64,000 bases of DNA from Arthrobacter sp. StoSoilB19 (GTDB lineage: Bacteria > Actinomycetota > Actinomycetes > Actinomycetales > Micrococcaceae), in the NCBI RefSeq assembly GCF_019977275.1, contig NZ_AP024650.1, positions 1,054,001-1,118,000 on the forward strand. Reading direction: 5' to 3'. Positions 54,301-62,659 of this stretch are shown in pieces. The position numbers and the translations under genes were made by a program. The notes under the pieces were generated by a model, which was not told the DNA's origin, searched no databases, and was given only the letters and a program-made list of their open reading frames with translations. Every line of letters starts with the position of its first letter. The first letter of the stretch is position 1.

Positions 54301-57300
54301 GTGCTCCGTATGCCGCGCAGTTACACCGGGTTCCGCGACTGTGGTGGACCAGCTCGACGGTGCGCACTGTCTATATGTTCGGTGTCCCGGCCGGCTCGCG
54401 CGCCAGCCTGAGGAGGAGAACTTCTATCTCAAGCTGTACGGAGCGCGGGAGCCGAAGCGCGTCGTCGCCAAGGAGCACACGTCACTGCTGCCTGATGAGG
54501 AGCGGGTGCGCGCTGAGAATGAGTTCAAAGCCTCAGTCCAGACGCCGCAGGCACCTAACGTACTGGTCGCGACACCCACTCTGGAGATGGGCATCGACAT
54601 CGGTGACCTTTCCTGCATCATGCTCGCCTCCCTCCCCACCTCCGTCTCGTCGTACTTACAGCGGGTGGGGCGCGCCGGCCGCCTCACTGGAAACTCACTC
54701 GTCCTCGCCTACGCACGTGGACGTGGAGAGCACCTGCCCAAGCTTCACGACCCGCTGTCTGTGATCAACGGGCAAGTCCGCCCGCCTGCCACCTTTCTTG
54801 ACGCCGAGGAGATCCTGCAGAGGCAGTACCTCGCCCACCTCGTCGACAGGTTCGCGCGCGACGCCGGCCGACCCCACCCGCGCAAGGCCGCCGGCGCACT
54901 CGCCGGCGACGGACCGGGAACCTTCCTGGGCGACCTCATCGAGACAGCTCACTCCAACGCAGAGGAATATATCGAGGAGTTCCTCGGCCAATTCGGGGAT
55001 CTTCTGGCTCCCGACAGCGCCGCTAGGCTCCGGGAATGGGCTGCCCACCGGGCTGACGGCTCGAGCGGGCTCGCCGAGCACGTGGTCCGGGCCGCCAGGC
55101 TGTGGGCCGACGACTGCGACGAGCTCAAGACGCGCATCGATGACGTCGAGAAGGCGATGCCCGAGCTGAAGGCCATGGCCGAGTCCAACGCGGCCACGGA
55201 CGAGGACAAACGGGCACCCAAATCCGCCGAGGCCACACAGCGCATGCTGCGGGGACAGCTCTTCGCCCTGCGCGACGAGTACTGGATCTCCGTGCTCGAG
55301 AAGTACGGGCTGCTGCCGAACTACACGCTCCTCGATGATTCGGTGAATCTCGACGTCGGCGTGACCTGGCAGGAAGTCGAAACCCAGGACTACGTCACCG
55401 AGACGATCTCGCTGCAGCGCGGCGCTGCTATCGCGATCAATGAGCTTGCCCCGGGTGCCACCTTCTACTCGCGTGGCCTCGAGGTAAAGATCGACGCCGT
55501 GGACCTCGGCCCACAGCAGAGCCACATCCAACGCTGGCAGGCATGCCCGGAGTGCGGGTGGATACACACCGACGTGGACAGCGCAGGTCCGGTCAAGTCA
55601 TGTGCCCGATGCCATCTCGGCGGTATCGCCGACGTAAGCCAGCAATTCGATGTTGTGGTCATGAAGAACGTCTCAGCAGAGGTGCGGCGCGACGAGGTGG
55701 CCATCGGCGATCGCTCTGACCAACGTGTCAAGGAGCGCTTCAATACGCTCCTCGCAGCGGATATCGATCCCGAGCACCTCACCGACGAATGGTTCCTCGA
55801 GGACTTCGAGTTCGGCGCCAAATACGCGAACCGGGTACAGCTCAGGTGGCTCAACCTGGGACGTGCCTCTGCCAACGCCGCGCCCCGGATTATCGCTGGC
55901 AACGAGTCCAAGGCACCGCTTTTCCGGGTCTGTTCGTACTGCGGCAAGCTGGACTCCGCCGGGCGCGCGAACAACCCTGATGAGCACCGCTTCTGGTGTA
56001 AGTACCGGAAATCCGGCGACGAGCACGTGGCAGAGGTGGCGCTCGCACGTGTCCTCGCCACGCAGGGGGTTGCCCTCCGCCTCCCGGCCGGTCGCGTCCT
56101 GGGGGATGACTTTGCCCTCCCCAGTCTGACCGCTGCGTTACTCCTCGGCCTCCGCGAAGTGATTGGGGGATCCCCCGACCACATCGCGGCCGTGCCGATC
56201 AACGAACCTGCCGACGGCGGCACCGCCGTCTCCCTGCTCCTGCACGATAAAGTCCCCGGCGGCACTGGCTACCTCGCCGAATTCGCCGAACCGGAGAAGG
56301 TATGGAACCTGCTGCGGGCGGCATGGGACGTGGTGCGGAACTGCGAATGCCGCGACGAGGAGCGCCTCGCCTGCCACCGCTGTCTCCTTCCTTTCGCGTC
56401 CCCTTGGCACGTCGACAAGGTGGCCCGCGTGACTGCGGAGCGTCTCCTGCGCAGCATCCTGGCCGGGCACGACGGTGTTCCGGACGACGGCGATCCCGCC
56501 TTCGGTGGCTGGACCGTGACCAAGGTTCCTCCACCGGCGCCAGCCCTGGAATCACACCTCGAGGTCAAGTTCCGCAAGGCACTCGTGGACAGGCTTGCCG
56601 CCGTCGGCGCCAACGTCAAGGTCACCCCCGGGCTTCGCGCAGACAAGGTGGAGTTCCGCCTTCCGGGCGCCAAACACATCTGGTGGCTGGAACCCCAAGT
56701 GGACATTCACGGCACTCGGCCTGACTTTGTCCTCTCAACGGCAGACCCGAACATCCCGAAGATCGCGATTTACACCGACGGCTACATTTTTCACGCGTCC
56801 CCTGAACACAACCGCGTGGCGGACGATGCGGCCAAACGGGAGGCTCTACGGGCCGTTGGTGTGGTTCCGTGGGCCATTACGTGGGAGGACATCGATGCCT
56901 TCTCCGGCGACGGATTGTCGATGCCGCCGTGGTTCACGGACAAAGCGGCGAGCATCGTGCAGAACGGGTCGACGCCGCTCCAGCCCGCGCTGCTTGCCGC
57001 CGTCAAGTCCGACGCCATGAGCCAGCTGTGGCAGTGGATCCGGGAGCCAAACAGGGACGCATGGGCGGACCTGTCGGATGCCATTCCTCTGCTCATGCTG
57101 GGAAAGTGCACCACCTTCAAGGGATCCGTTGTGGATCTTCCGGACTTCGTGCAGACCACGTTGGATGACCCGGAAGCGGCGCCTGAGTTGGGGGTGGGGC
57201 GCGCATGGATATACGCGGAAGGTCCTCTCCGATGTGCCGCAAACCTGACGTCGCCGCTCATGGTGAGCGCCGACGTCGTGCTCGTCCTTGATGGACGGGA

Positions 57301-57721
57301 CGAAGCAGTGGCGGGGCCTGGGTATAAGAACGTGTGGCGCGAATGGCTGCGCCTAAGCAACCTGCTTGGATTCAGGCGGACAGCCCCGGCTATCGGCGCG
57401 GTTACTCTTGCGATGCCCTCGGTCCCGGTCACTGTGGAACCGGGAGCGCTGGGTAAGCACCTCCGGCCGGAATGGCAGGATCTACTGGACATCGCCACGC
57501 ACGCCGAGCGCGAACTGTTGGCAGTGCTGGCAGAAATTGAGGGGTTCCCCCTACCCGAACTCGGGTACGAGCTCCACGACGGGACGCCTTTGGACATCGC
57601 TTGGCCGGAGCACAAACTTGCTGTCATTCTCCACGGAGCGGGCGAGTATGACGGCTGGACTTTGATGCCGGGCGATGCGGAACAAATTTTGGAAGCGCTG
57701 AAATTGAAGGAGAACGACTGA
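51359..57721 (+). CDS. Giant DEAD/DEAH helicase with DUF1998-like zinc region and Vsr-like nuclease domain
   Basis: A 2120-residue protein. Helicase motifs: TGTGSGKTESFLYP (near 117), VVLDEFHTYDGAQGTDVAM (near 247), PVATSATLG, LEMGIDIGDLSC (near 1076) and QRVGRAGR (near 1101). Cysteine clusters lie near 518 (FCRHCGRSGWG), 626, 981, 1396, 1417 and 1524. A DUF1998-type end follows (LLHDKVPGGTGYLAEF, then CECRDEERLACHRCLLPF near 1661), as in MrfA and DISARM DrmB. At about 1780-1830 GTRPDFVLSTADP, then AIYTDGYIFHASPEHN, matches the Asp/His layout of Vsr-type endonucleases. DISARM DrmA and DrmB functions may be joined here with a nuclease. Start and stop overlap both neighbours by 1 base. Confidence 0.85.
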   Translation: MAVLLPTHQVKDLQVGLIDYLSTTFALTDRDARNGLQGFLEDPQDGIFKGPFVRLRLPFEPAADGWRACLDWYKGFAPYGHQALAFQRLTSKGRTTSATPAMTGALRRPEPTMVTTGTGSGKTESFLYPIIDHVLRVKAAGITGMKALILYPMNALANDQAQRLAGLLTENPELGGITAGIYTGQKDGQKHTKVSAAGLINTREIFRSEAPDILLTNYKMLDMLLLRSEDASIWEQSATSLQYVVLDEFHTYDGAQGTDVAMLLRRLGLALKSHWPNDLSTVPHGPSEEDRARPLGRITPVATSATLGAKGESEPMLRFAQTVFGETFPDDGVVTESRLNIDAWCEAWAGDPAAELTRVAEGIEDTGKAIETVLGAGAEDPNAVIVEHVSQLLFGEQPADLLGAIRQHPLTRAVLHEASDAVALANLAESVFGEFNTSGGPRRRATLAERHAEFMANFLALLSHARAVPEPNRDAISVETHLWVRELSRLDKSVDNEHHYRWGDDGPHTDRTLYLPAVFCRHCGRSGWGAVLGPTGTDVENDDSKIRREQAAGNPRFRALIHAPNEDALRAEKGEIADSLVWLDTVNRSILHEPPAEDTAEAHEGHIVPVLMLRGQDADDDSKREVCPACQTADGIRFLGSAIATMLSVSISNLFGADGLDTGEKKALVFTDSVQDAAHRAGFVQARSHILTLRAAFRNALEAAAPDGGVVTLKRLVDRAIADAATPVRKYQLIAPDYADRPQFRAYWDPEANAQEKRNATRNAEKRVLFDATLEFGLQSRLGRTLELTGSIVAETDAGTPPAMLTAARIALQAVPGTLGLEDQLTDDGALLAWVRGVVERVRTQGGIRHQWLSDYMVEAGEKAQRWKVWGGRRRSEGMPAFPSGRSKPAFPRLGGGDSGYMDPIAQAQSWYTRWTALCLDIPKADATFVAKALFSQLACQGVLETVQAKDGATVFALPTDRILLQAPTGEGLGAGRHFLACSVCRAVTPGSATVVDQLDGAHCLYVRCPGRLARQPEEENFYLKLYGAREPKRVVAKEHTSLLPDEERVRAENEFKASVQTPQAPNVLVATPTLEMGIDIGDLSCIMLASLPTSVSSYLQRVGRAGRLTGNSLVLAYARGRGEHLPKLHDPLSVINGQVRPPATFLDAEEILQRQYLAHLVDRFARDAGRPHPRKAAGALAGDGPGTFLGDLIETAHSNAEEYIEEFLGQFGDLLAPDSAARLREWAAHRADGSSGLAEHVVRAARLWADDCDELKTRIDDVEKAMPELKAMAESNAATDEDKRAPKSAEATQRMLRGQLFALRDEYWISVLEKYGLLPNYTLLDDSVNLDVGVTWQEVETQDYVTETISLQRGAAIAINELAPGATFYSRGLEVKIDAVDLGPQQSHIQRWQACPECGWIHTDVDSAGPVKSCARCHLGGIADVSQQFDVVVMKNVSAEVRRDEVAIGDRSDQRVKERFNTLLAADIDPEHLTDEWFLEDFEFGAKYANRVQLRWLNLGRASANAAPRIIAGNESKAPLFRVCSYCGKLDSAGRANNPDEHRFWCKYRKSGDEHVAEVALARVLATQGVALRLPAGRVLGDDFALPSLTAALLLGLREVIGGSPDHIAAVPINEPADGGTAVSLLLHDKVPGGTGYLAEFAEPEKVWNLLRAAWDVVRNCECRDEERLACHRCLLPFASPWHVDKVARVTAERLLRSILAGHDGVPDDGDPAFGGWTVTKVPPPAPALESHLEVKFRKALVDRLAAVGANVKVTPGLRADKVEFRLPGAKHIWWLEPQVDIHGTRPDFVLSTADPNIPKIAIYTDGYIFHASPEHNRVADDAAKREALRAVGVVPWAITWEDIDAFSGDGLSMPPWFTDKAASIVQNGSTPLQPALLAAVKSDAMSQLWQWIREPNRDAWADLSDAIPLLMLGKCTTFKGSVVDLPDFVQTTLDDPEAAPELGVGRAWIYAEGPLRCAANLTSPLMVSADVVLVLDGRDEAVAGPGYKNVWREWLRLSNLLGFRRTAPAIGAVTLAMPSVPVTVEPGALGKHLRPEWQDLLDIATHAERELLAVLAEIEGFPLPELGYELHDGTPLDIAWPEHKLAVILHGAGEYDGWTLMPGDAEQILEALKLKEND

Positions 57722-59940
57722 TGGCATCGGTAACCCTGATGAAGGGGGCCAACAAGGTCGACGGATCGCTCAAGGGCAAAGTCTTGGACTTCCTTTACAA
57801 GCTTCAGGAAGACGACACCGCCCCGGGCCTCCACATCGAACCGATGAAAACCTACAAGGACTCCCGGGCGCGCACAGGCCGCGTTGACCAGCAGTTCCGG
57901 GCCGTGTTGTTCAAGCTTAACGCCGGGACAGAACCGCATTACGTCTATGCGGGCACGTTCAACCACGACGAGGCAATCAAAAAGGCACAGACAAGCATCC
58001 TGACCGTCAACCCGGTCAGCGGTATTGCTGAACTCATCAGCGCACCGGCAGAAGGATCAGCGACCCCGCCACCGGCCGCTGTTGTTCCCCCGACAGCGAC
58101 AGGTCCCGCCTATGAGAACGGCCTCCAAAAAGCCGGGTACACGCCGTCGTACCTCTTCGAGGAGCTGGGCATTCCCGAACGTACCGGCGCAGCTGCGATC
58201 GGTGCGGCTTCTATGGAGGCGTTCGAACAGGTGGTCACTGACGAAGCAGTCCCCGAATGGCAGGGTCTTGCCCTTATTGACCTTGAGGCAGGGAAGTCCC
58301 TCCAGGAAGTCAAAGAAGGCCTGGGGATTGGCGACTACGTCGATGACCCCACGAAGTCCGATGATGAGAAGCTTGCCGAGGCGCTCAAGCACCCTGCCTC
58401 GAAGCTTGAATTCACGTATGCCGAGGGGTTCGAAGACCTCGAGTACGTCATCAACAACGAGAGTTTTCAGGACTGGCTGGTATTCCTGCACCCGGCCCAA
58501 GCCCAGTACGCGGTCAAGGACCGCAACGGGGCCTTCCGGCTTTCCGGCGGGGCGGGTACGGGCAAAACTGTGGTGGCGATCCACCGTGCAAAGCACTTGG
58601 CGGACCAGGACCCGGGCTCGCGCATCCTGCTGACCACATTCACGAAGACGCTGGCCGATAGTCTTGCTCAAAACGTGGGGCGTCTGGATCCGGTGCTGAA
58701 TCAGAGCGACAAGCTCGGTGAAGCCCCGGTGACTGTAGCCGGCATCGACTCCGTCGCTGCCCAGGTCTGGTCAAAGGCATCGCCTGAGGAACAAGCTGGC
58801 GCCTTTAGTGCGGTGCTTGGGACGCCCGATGCCGCGGCGACGAGCCGCTCGAGTGACAAGGAATGGGGTGAGGCCCTTGAGCAAGTGGAGCACAAGCTCG
58901 AGCCCGCTCTGGCGAACCCCACATTTCTGGGGCAGGAGTACCTGTCTATCGTCCTTGCGAATTCAGTGACTGACAGGGACGGGTACCTGACCGTTCCGCG
59001 AGGAGGTCGCGGCACGGCCTTGAACCGGATGAAACGGATCGAGGTTTGGAAGGTCATTGAGGCTTATCGGCGGATCTGCCGGAGCAAGGGAGCCGTAAGT
59101 TATCCCGAACTCGCAGCACTGGCTGCTGGGGTCCTTGACCAGCGGGCCGCTGGGGGAGGGGCCCGCCCCTTCGACCACGTGATTGTTGATGAGGCTCAAG
59201 ATTTTCACGCTGGCCACTGGCTCCTGCTGCGTGCACTGGTGGCGCCTGGTGCCAACGACTTGTTCATTGCGGAGGACTCCCACCAGCGGATCTATGGGCA
59301 GAAGGTGCCCCTCAGCCGGTTCGGCATCCAAATCGTTGGGCGCTCACGGCGTCTGACGCTCAACTACCGGACGACGGCCCAGAACCTTGCTTTCGCCGTC
59401 GGCCTCCTCTCCGGGATTCCGTTCACTGACATTGAGGACACCGCGGAGGAATCCTCAGACTACCGGTCCGCTAGAAGCGGGCCGCACCCCCAGCTTGAGG
59501 GTAAGGAGTCGCTCTCCAAGGAGCTCGATAACGCCGCTGATTGGGTCAAGGCGTGGACAGCCGATCCGGACTTCGCGCCGGAAACCCTCGGCGTTCTCGT
59601 GCGCTCAGGCAAGCAGGTGGACTTCGTGGTCAGCGGACTGCTTGAGCGCGGAGTCTCTACCCAGAAAGTTTCCGGTGACAAAGAGGCACATCCTGGCGAG
59701 CCGGTTGTGATGACCATGCACCGGGCGAAGGGCATGGAGTTTTCTAAGATCATCCTTTTCGGCGTAGGGGAGGCGAATATGCCTCTGCAATGGGCGCTCA
59801 AGGATCTCGGTGACGCCGAGAAGTCTGACGCCCTGTTGCAGGAGCGTTCATTGTTGTACGTAGCTGCGACGCGGGCGCGGGATGAACTGGTGGTCTCCTG
59901 GAGCGGGAAACCGTCGGAACTGCTGGGGGTTAGTTCCTAG
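57721..59940 (+). CDS. UvrD-like helicase with ParE/RelE-like N-terminal domain
   Basis: A 739-residue protein. The first 100 residues (GLHIEPMKTYKDSRARTGRV, DQQFRAVLFKL, YAGTFNHDEAIKKA) follow the ParE/RelE toxin-like fold that precedes UvrD helicases in several actinobacterial loci. A superfamily 1 helicase follows: SGGAGTGKTVVAIHRAKHL (near 275-283), HVIVDEAQDFH (near 490), LNYRTTAQNLAFA, VMTMHRAKGMEFSKIILF (near 665) and LLYVAATRARDE (near 713). It ends the five-gene operon, and its start overlaps the giant helicase gene by one base. It may unwind or process DNA ends made by the other proteins; activity of the ParE-like part as a toxin is doubtful without an antitoxin gene nearby. Confidence 0.83.
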   Translation: MASVTLMKGANKVDGSLKGKVLDFLYKLQEDDTAPGLHIEPMKTYKDSRARTGRVDQQFRAVLFKLNAGTEPHYVYAGTFNHDEAIKKAQTSILTVNPVSGIAELISAPAEGSATPPPAAVVPPTATGPAYENGLQKAGYTPSYLFEELGIPERTGAAAIGAASMEAFEQVVTDEAVPEWQGLALIDLEAGKSLQEVKEGLGIGDYVDDPTKSDDEKLAEALKHPASKLEFTYAEGFEDLEYVINNESFQDWLVFLHPAQAQYAVKDRNGAFRLSGGAGTGKTVVAIHRAKHLADQDPGSRILLTTFTKTLADSLAQNVGRLDPVLNQSDKLGEAPVTVAGIDSVAAQVWSKASPEEQAGAFSAVLGTPDAAATSRSSDKEWGEALEQVEHKLEPALANPTFLGQEYLSIVLANSVTDRDGYLTVPRGGRGTALNRMKRIEVWKVIEAYRRICRSKGAVSYPELAALAAGVLDQRAAGGGARPFDHVIVDEAQDFHAGHWLLLRALVAPGANDLFIAEDSHQRIYGQKVPLSRFGIQIVGRSRRLTLNYRTTAQNLAFAVGLLSGIPFTDIEDTAEESSDYRSARSGPHPQLEGKESLSKELDNAADWVKAWTADPDFAPETLGVLVRSGKQVDFVVSGLLERGVSTQKVSGDKEAHPGEPVVMTMHRAKGMEFSKIILFGVGEANMPLQWALKDLGDAEKSDALLQERSLLYVAATRARDELVVSWSGKPSELLGVSS

Positions 59941-60033
59941 ACGGGGCACCGCTACTGAACCAGGGGAGTGCAAGCGTGGGGCCTCTACTTTGCGAACTTA
60001 CCTGCTCACAACGCATGGCTTTCTAGAATTGTC

Positions 60034-60074
60034 GGTCGTTCCAGCTACATTATTGTGACTGAGCTAGAACGACC
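60034..60074. promoter_or_regulatory. Long inverted repeat upstream of the HelD-type gene
   Basis: GGTCGTTCCAGCT (60034-60046) and AGCTAGAACGACC (60062-60074) are inverted copies with one mismatch and a 15-bp spacer, ending 29 bp before the GTG start. It could be an operator or an attenuating hairpin for the helicase gene. It is not the 19-bp rifamycin-associated element known before some helR and rph genes. Confidence 0.55.
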
Positions 60075-60103
60075 CATAGGGGCCGACAAAACTGGGGGCA
60101 ATA

Positions 60104-62491
60104 GTGGGTGTAGACGCCGGCGTCGGATCTCTCTCTAAGGCGGCTGAACTTCAACGGGAGCAGTCCTATTTCGATCGAGCGAAGCAATACCGTGACAGCC
60201 AGGACGCAGTGTGGTCCCTGGCCACGGCTTCCTCGGGTTCAGCAGTTGAACGGCGTGCCTATAAACGCGCCATGGAGAAACGCAGGGTTGCCTCCCCTGA
60301 TGACCCGATTGCACTTTCGCGCATTGACTTTGAAGACGGCGACAAACTGTATATCGGTAAGGTTGCCATCTTCGATGAGGACAAGAATCTCCTGGTCGTC
60401 AACTGGCAGGCCCCAGCCGCGGCGGTAGCTAATCAGGCCTCCATACAAGACCCCATGGGGCTGCGCAGCAAGCGGGTCTTCGACGCGCCAGCGAACAAGA
60501 TTCTCGATTTCGAAGACATCGTCTTCAAAGCTTTGGCCGAAGCCGTTAGCGAGCTCGACGAGCATACCTATACGGGGGATGCCCTACTGCAGGCCTTGAG
60601 TCGTAAGCGCGGCTCCGAGATGACGGATATCGTCAAGACGATCCAGGCGGCTCAAGACAAGCTCGTGCGCGCGGAGCCGGACCAGCTCCTTGTCATACAA
60701 GGTGGTCCCGGCACTGGCAAGACGGCGGTGGCCCTTCATCGTGTTTCATGGCTTCTGTTTAACTATCAGGACGAATTGCCGCCAGAGGATGTACTTGTCG
60801 TCGGGCCCAATCCGACCTTCACGAAATACATTCGAAGGGTTTTGCCCGATCTTGGAGACGATGACGTCGTCCAGCAAGCATTGCAGAACCTCTTGTCCAA
60901 CGACGTGCGTATCAGCGGGGAAGACTCAACTGAGACGGCGAGGGTTAAGGGCTCGGCACGTATGAGCCAGGTCTTGAAAAACGGGCTGAAGCAACGCATC
61001 CGAGTTCCGGCCGCGGATGTACGAATTCAACGACGAAATACAGTCCTTACTGTTTCTATCCCTGCAAATTCCGTCGCCGATGTCTTGAGTAACATGCAGT
61101 TCGAGACATTTGCTGACGGCCGCCGTCGCTTTAGGCAGCGGCTCGTCGAGCTGTGTGCCCCTTTGCTTGGCAACATCCGTCAGGTTGCCCCGGAACAATT
61201 TCTCGATGTACGGGCTCTGGAAGCGGAAGTCGAAAAAATCTGGCCGCAGATAACTCCCCAGCAATTTCTGCGGGAACTCCTTGGCTCTAAGGAACGACTC
61301 AAGCGGGCTGCCTACGGGCACCTGACGTCGGAAGAGATCGAGCTGCTGTACCGGCAGCAATCCGACAAAGTAGGAGATGAGGCTTGGACTGTCGCCGACC
61401 TCGCCCTGCTCGATGAGGCGCAGGCGCTAATGCGCGAGTCACCTCGCACATACGGGCACATTGTGGTGGATGAAGCACAGGACCTCTCCAAGATGCAGCT
61501 TCGTGCGATACGCAGACGTTCCAAAAACGGATCGATGACTGTAGTCGGTGACATAGCTCAGTCGACCGGGCCGTACTCACGCGATTCCTGGGACGACGTG
61601 GCGCAGATTCTCAGTGAGGGCACAGCGGACAGCACGGGCACCCGCGTGGTGGAGCTTGAGCACGGCTACCGGGTACCGAAGCAGGTCTTTGACGTCGCCC
61701 TGCCGCTGCTCAAGTCAGCTGCACCTTCAATAACCCCTCCGCGCATCTTGAGGGAAGTTGACTACGAGCCCCGATTCGTTGGCGCCCACCGGGAGGAACT
61801 GGCCCTCGAGGTATCGCGCTCCGTATTCACCCACAGTGGACGGGGCCGCTTTGTCGGCGTGATCGCCCCGACATACTTGTGGCCGGAGCTTAGAACCGCA
61901 TTCCGAAGTGATGATCTGCAGTGGAGCGAATCAACCGAAGGTGAGCTGTCCACCGCCATCAATCTTGTTACGCCTGAGGATGCCAAGGGGCTCGAGTTTG
62001 ACGCCGTCCTGGTGGTTGATCCGGCGGGAATCCTGGCCATGCCGCATGGCGAACGCATGTTGTACATCGCACTAACACGTACAACTACTCATCTGGACGT
62101 GATTTATCCCTCGGGCTCGTGGCCGCCGATTCTTGGTGGTTCGGACAAGCCGGAGCCACCAATGGCAGTTGACGTTGAACAGCCGCGACAGCCATCCAAA
62201 GCTGACGTGAAGATCTTGAGTGATCCAGCTCCCGGAGCCGACTCCGCTACTCCGGATGCCGCATCTACTATCGCGCTTCGTAACCTGGTCTCCGACGTCG
62301 TCCCATCCCTTACTGTTGGCGCTGCCCCGGAACATTTTGTGGGGACGGAGATGTCCCGCCTGGATGGAATGCAGCAGGCGATGGCTGAGCATTGGGCCAA
62401 GTTCTTCGCATCCCAGCTGCGGGATAACGTGCCGCCCAAGTTGGTTCCAGCTATCGTCGAAGAGCTGGCCCGCATCGCTTCGGAGGAGTGA
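60104..62491 (+). CDS. helD: HelD-family RNA polymerase-associated motor
   Basis: A 795-residue UvrD-related protein of HelD class. The N-terminal helical arm (AAELQREQSYFDRAKQYRDS) is followed by KLYIGKVAIFDEDKNLLVVN and WQAPAAAVAN, the HelD-specific insert. Then come Walker A QGGPGTGKTAVALHRVSWL (near 200), VVDEAQDLSKMQLRAI (near 455) and MLYIALTRTTTHLDV. HelD proteins clear stalled or hibernating RNA polymerase; the actinobacterial class II includes HelR, which displaces rifamycin. GTG at 60104 has GGGGGC upstream. It starts 163 bp after the five-gene operon and has its own inverted repeat, so it is probably separately controlled. Confidence 0.85.
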   Translation: MGVDAGVGSLSKAAELQREQSYFDRAKQYRDSQDAVWSLATASSGSAVERRAYKRAMEKRRVASPDDPIALSRIDFEDGDKLYIGKVAIFDEDKNLLVVNWQAPAAAVANQASIQDPMGLRSKRVFDAPANKILDFEDIVFKALAEAVSELDEHTYTGDALLQALSRKRGSEMTDIVKTIQAAQDKLVRAEPDQLLVIQGGPGTGKTAVALHRVSWLLFNYQDELPPEDVLVVGPNPTFTKYIRRVLPDLGDDDVVQQALQNLLSNDVRISGEDSTETARVKGSARMSQVLKNGLKQRIRVPAADVRIQRRNTVLTVSIPANSVADVLSNMQFETFADGRRRFRQRLVELCAPLLGNIRQVAPEQFLDVRALEAEVEKIWPQITPQQFLRELLGSKERLKRAAYGHLTSEEIELLYRQQSDKVGDEAWTVADLALLDEAQALMRESPRTYGHIVVDEAQDLSKMQLRAIRRRSKNGSMTVVGDIAQSTGPYSRDSWDDVAQILSEGTADSTGTRVVELEHGYRVPKQVFDVALPLLKSAAPSITPPRILREVDYEPRFVGAHREELALEVSRSVFTHSGRGRFVGVIAPTYLWPELRTAFRSDDLQWSESTEGELSTAINLVTPEDAKGLEFDAVLVVDPAGILAMPHGERMLYIALTRTTTHLDVIYPSGSWPPILGGSDKPEPPMAVDVEQPRQPSKADVKILSDPAPGADSATPDAASTIALRNLVSDVVPSLTVGAAPEHFVGTEMSRLDGMQQAMAEHWAKFFASQLRDNVPPKLVPAIVEELARIASEE

Positions 62492-62659
62492 ATACTAGGC
62501 AGAACTTGACTCAAAATTGAGGCTCCAGCCATAGGTTGGACTGAAAACTCAGCAGACCAACTAGACAGATATCCTTCAGTGGACGATCGGCTCGAAAAGA
62601 CCGAGACGCTGAATGCAATGCATCAATTCTCCGCGTGGGGCGGAAAGGTAGGAGAAGCC

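Noticed and set aside
46773..57721. BREX system (PglX-type methylase with BrxC/PglZ partners)
   Set aside because: No PglZ-type phosphatase, BrxC-type ATPase or Lon-like gene is seen. Only the large methylase resembles a BREX part.
57721..58040. Free ParE toxin with antitoxin
   Set aside because: The toxin-like part is the N-terminal domain of a long helicase, and no small antitoxin gene is next to it.
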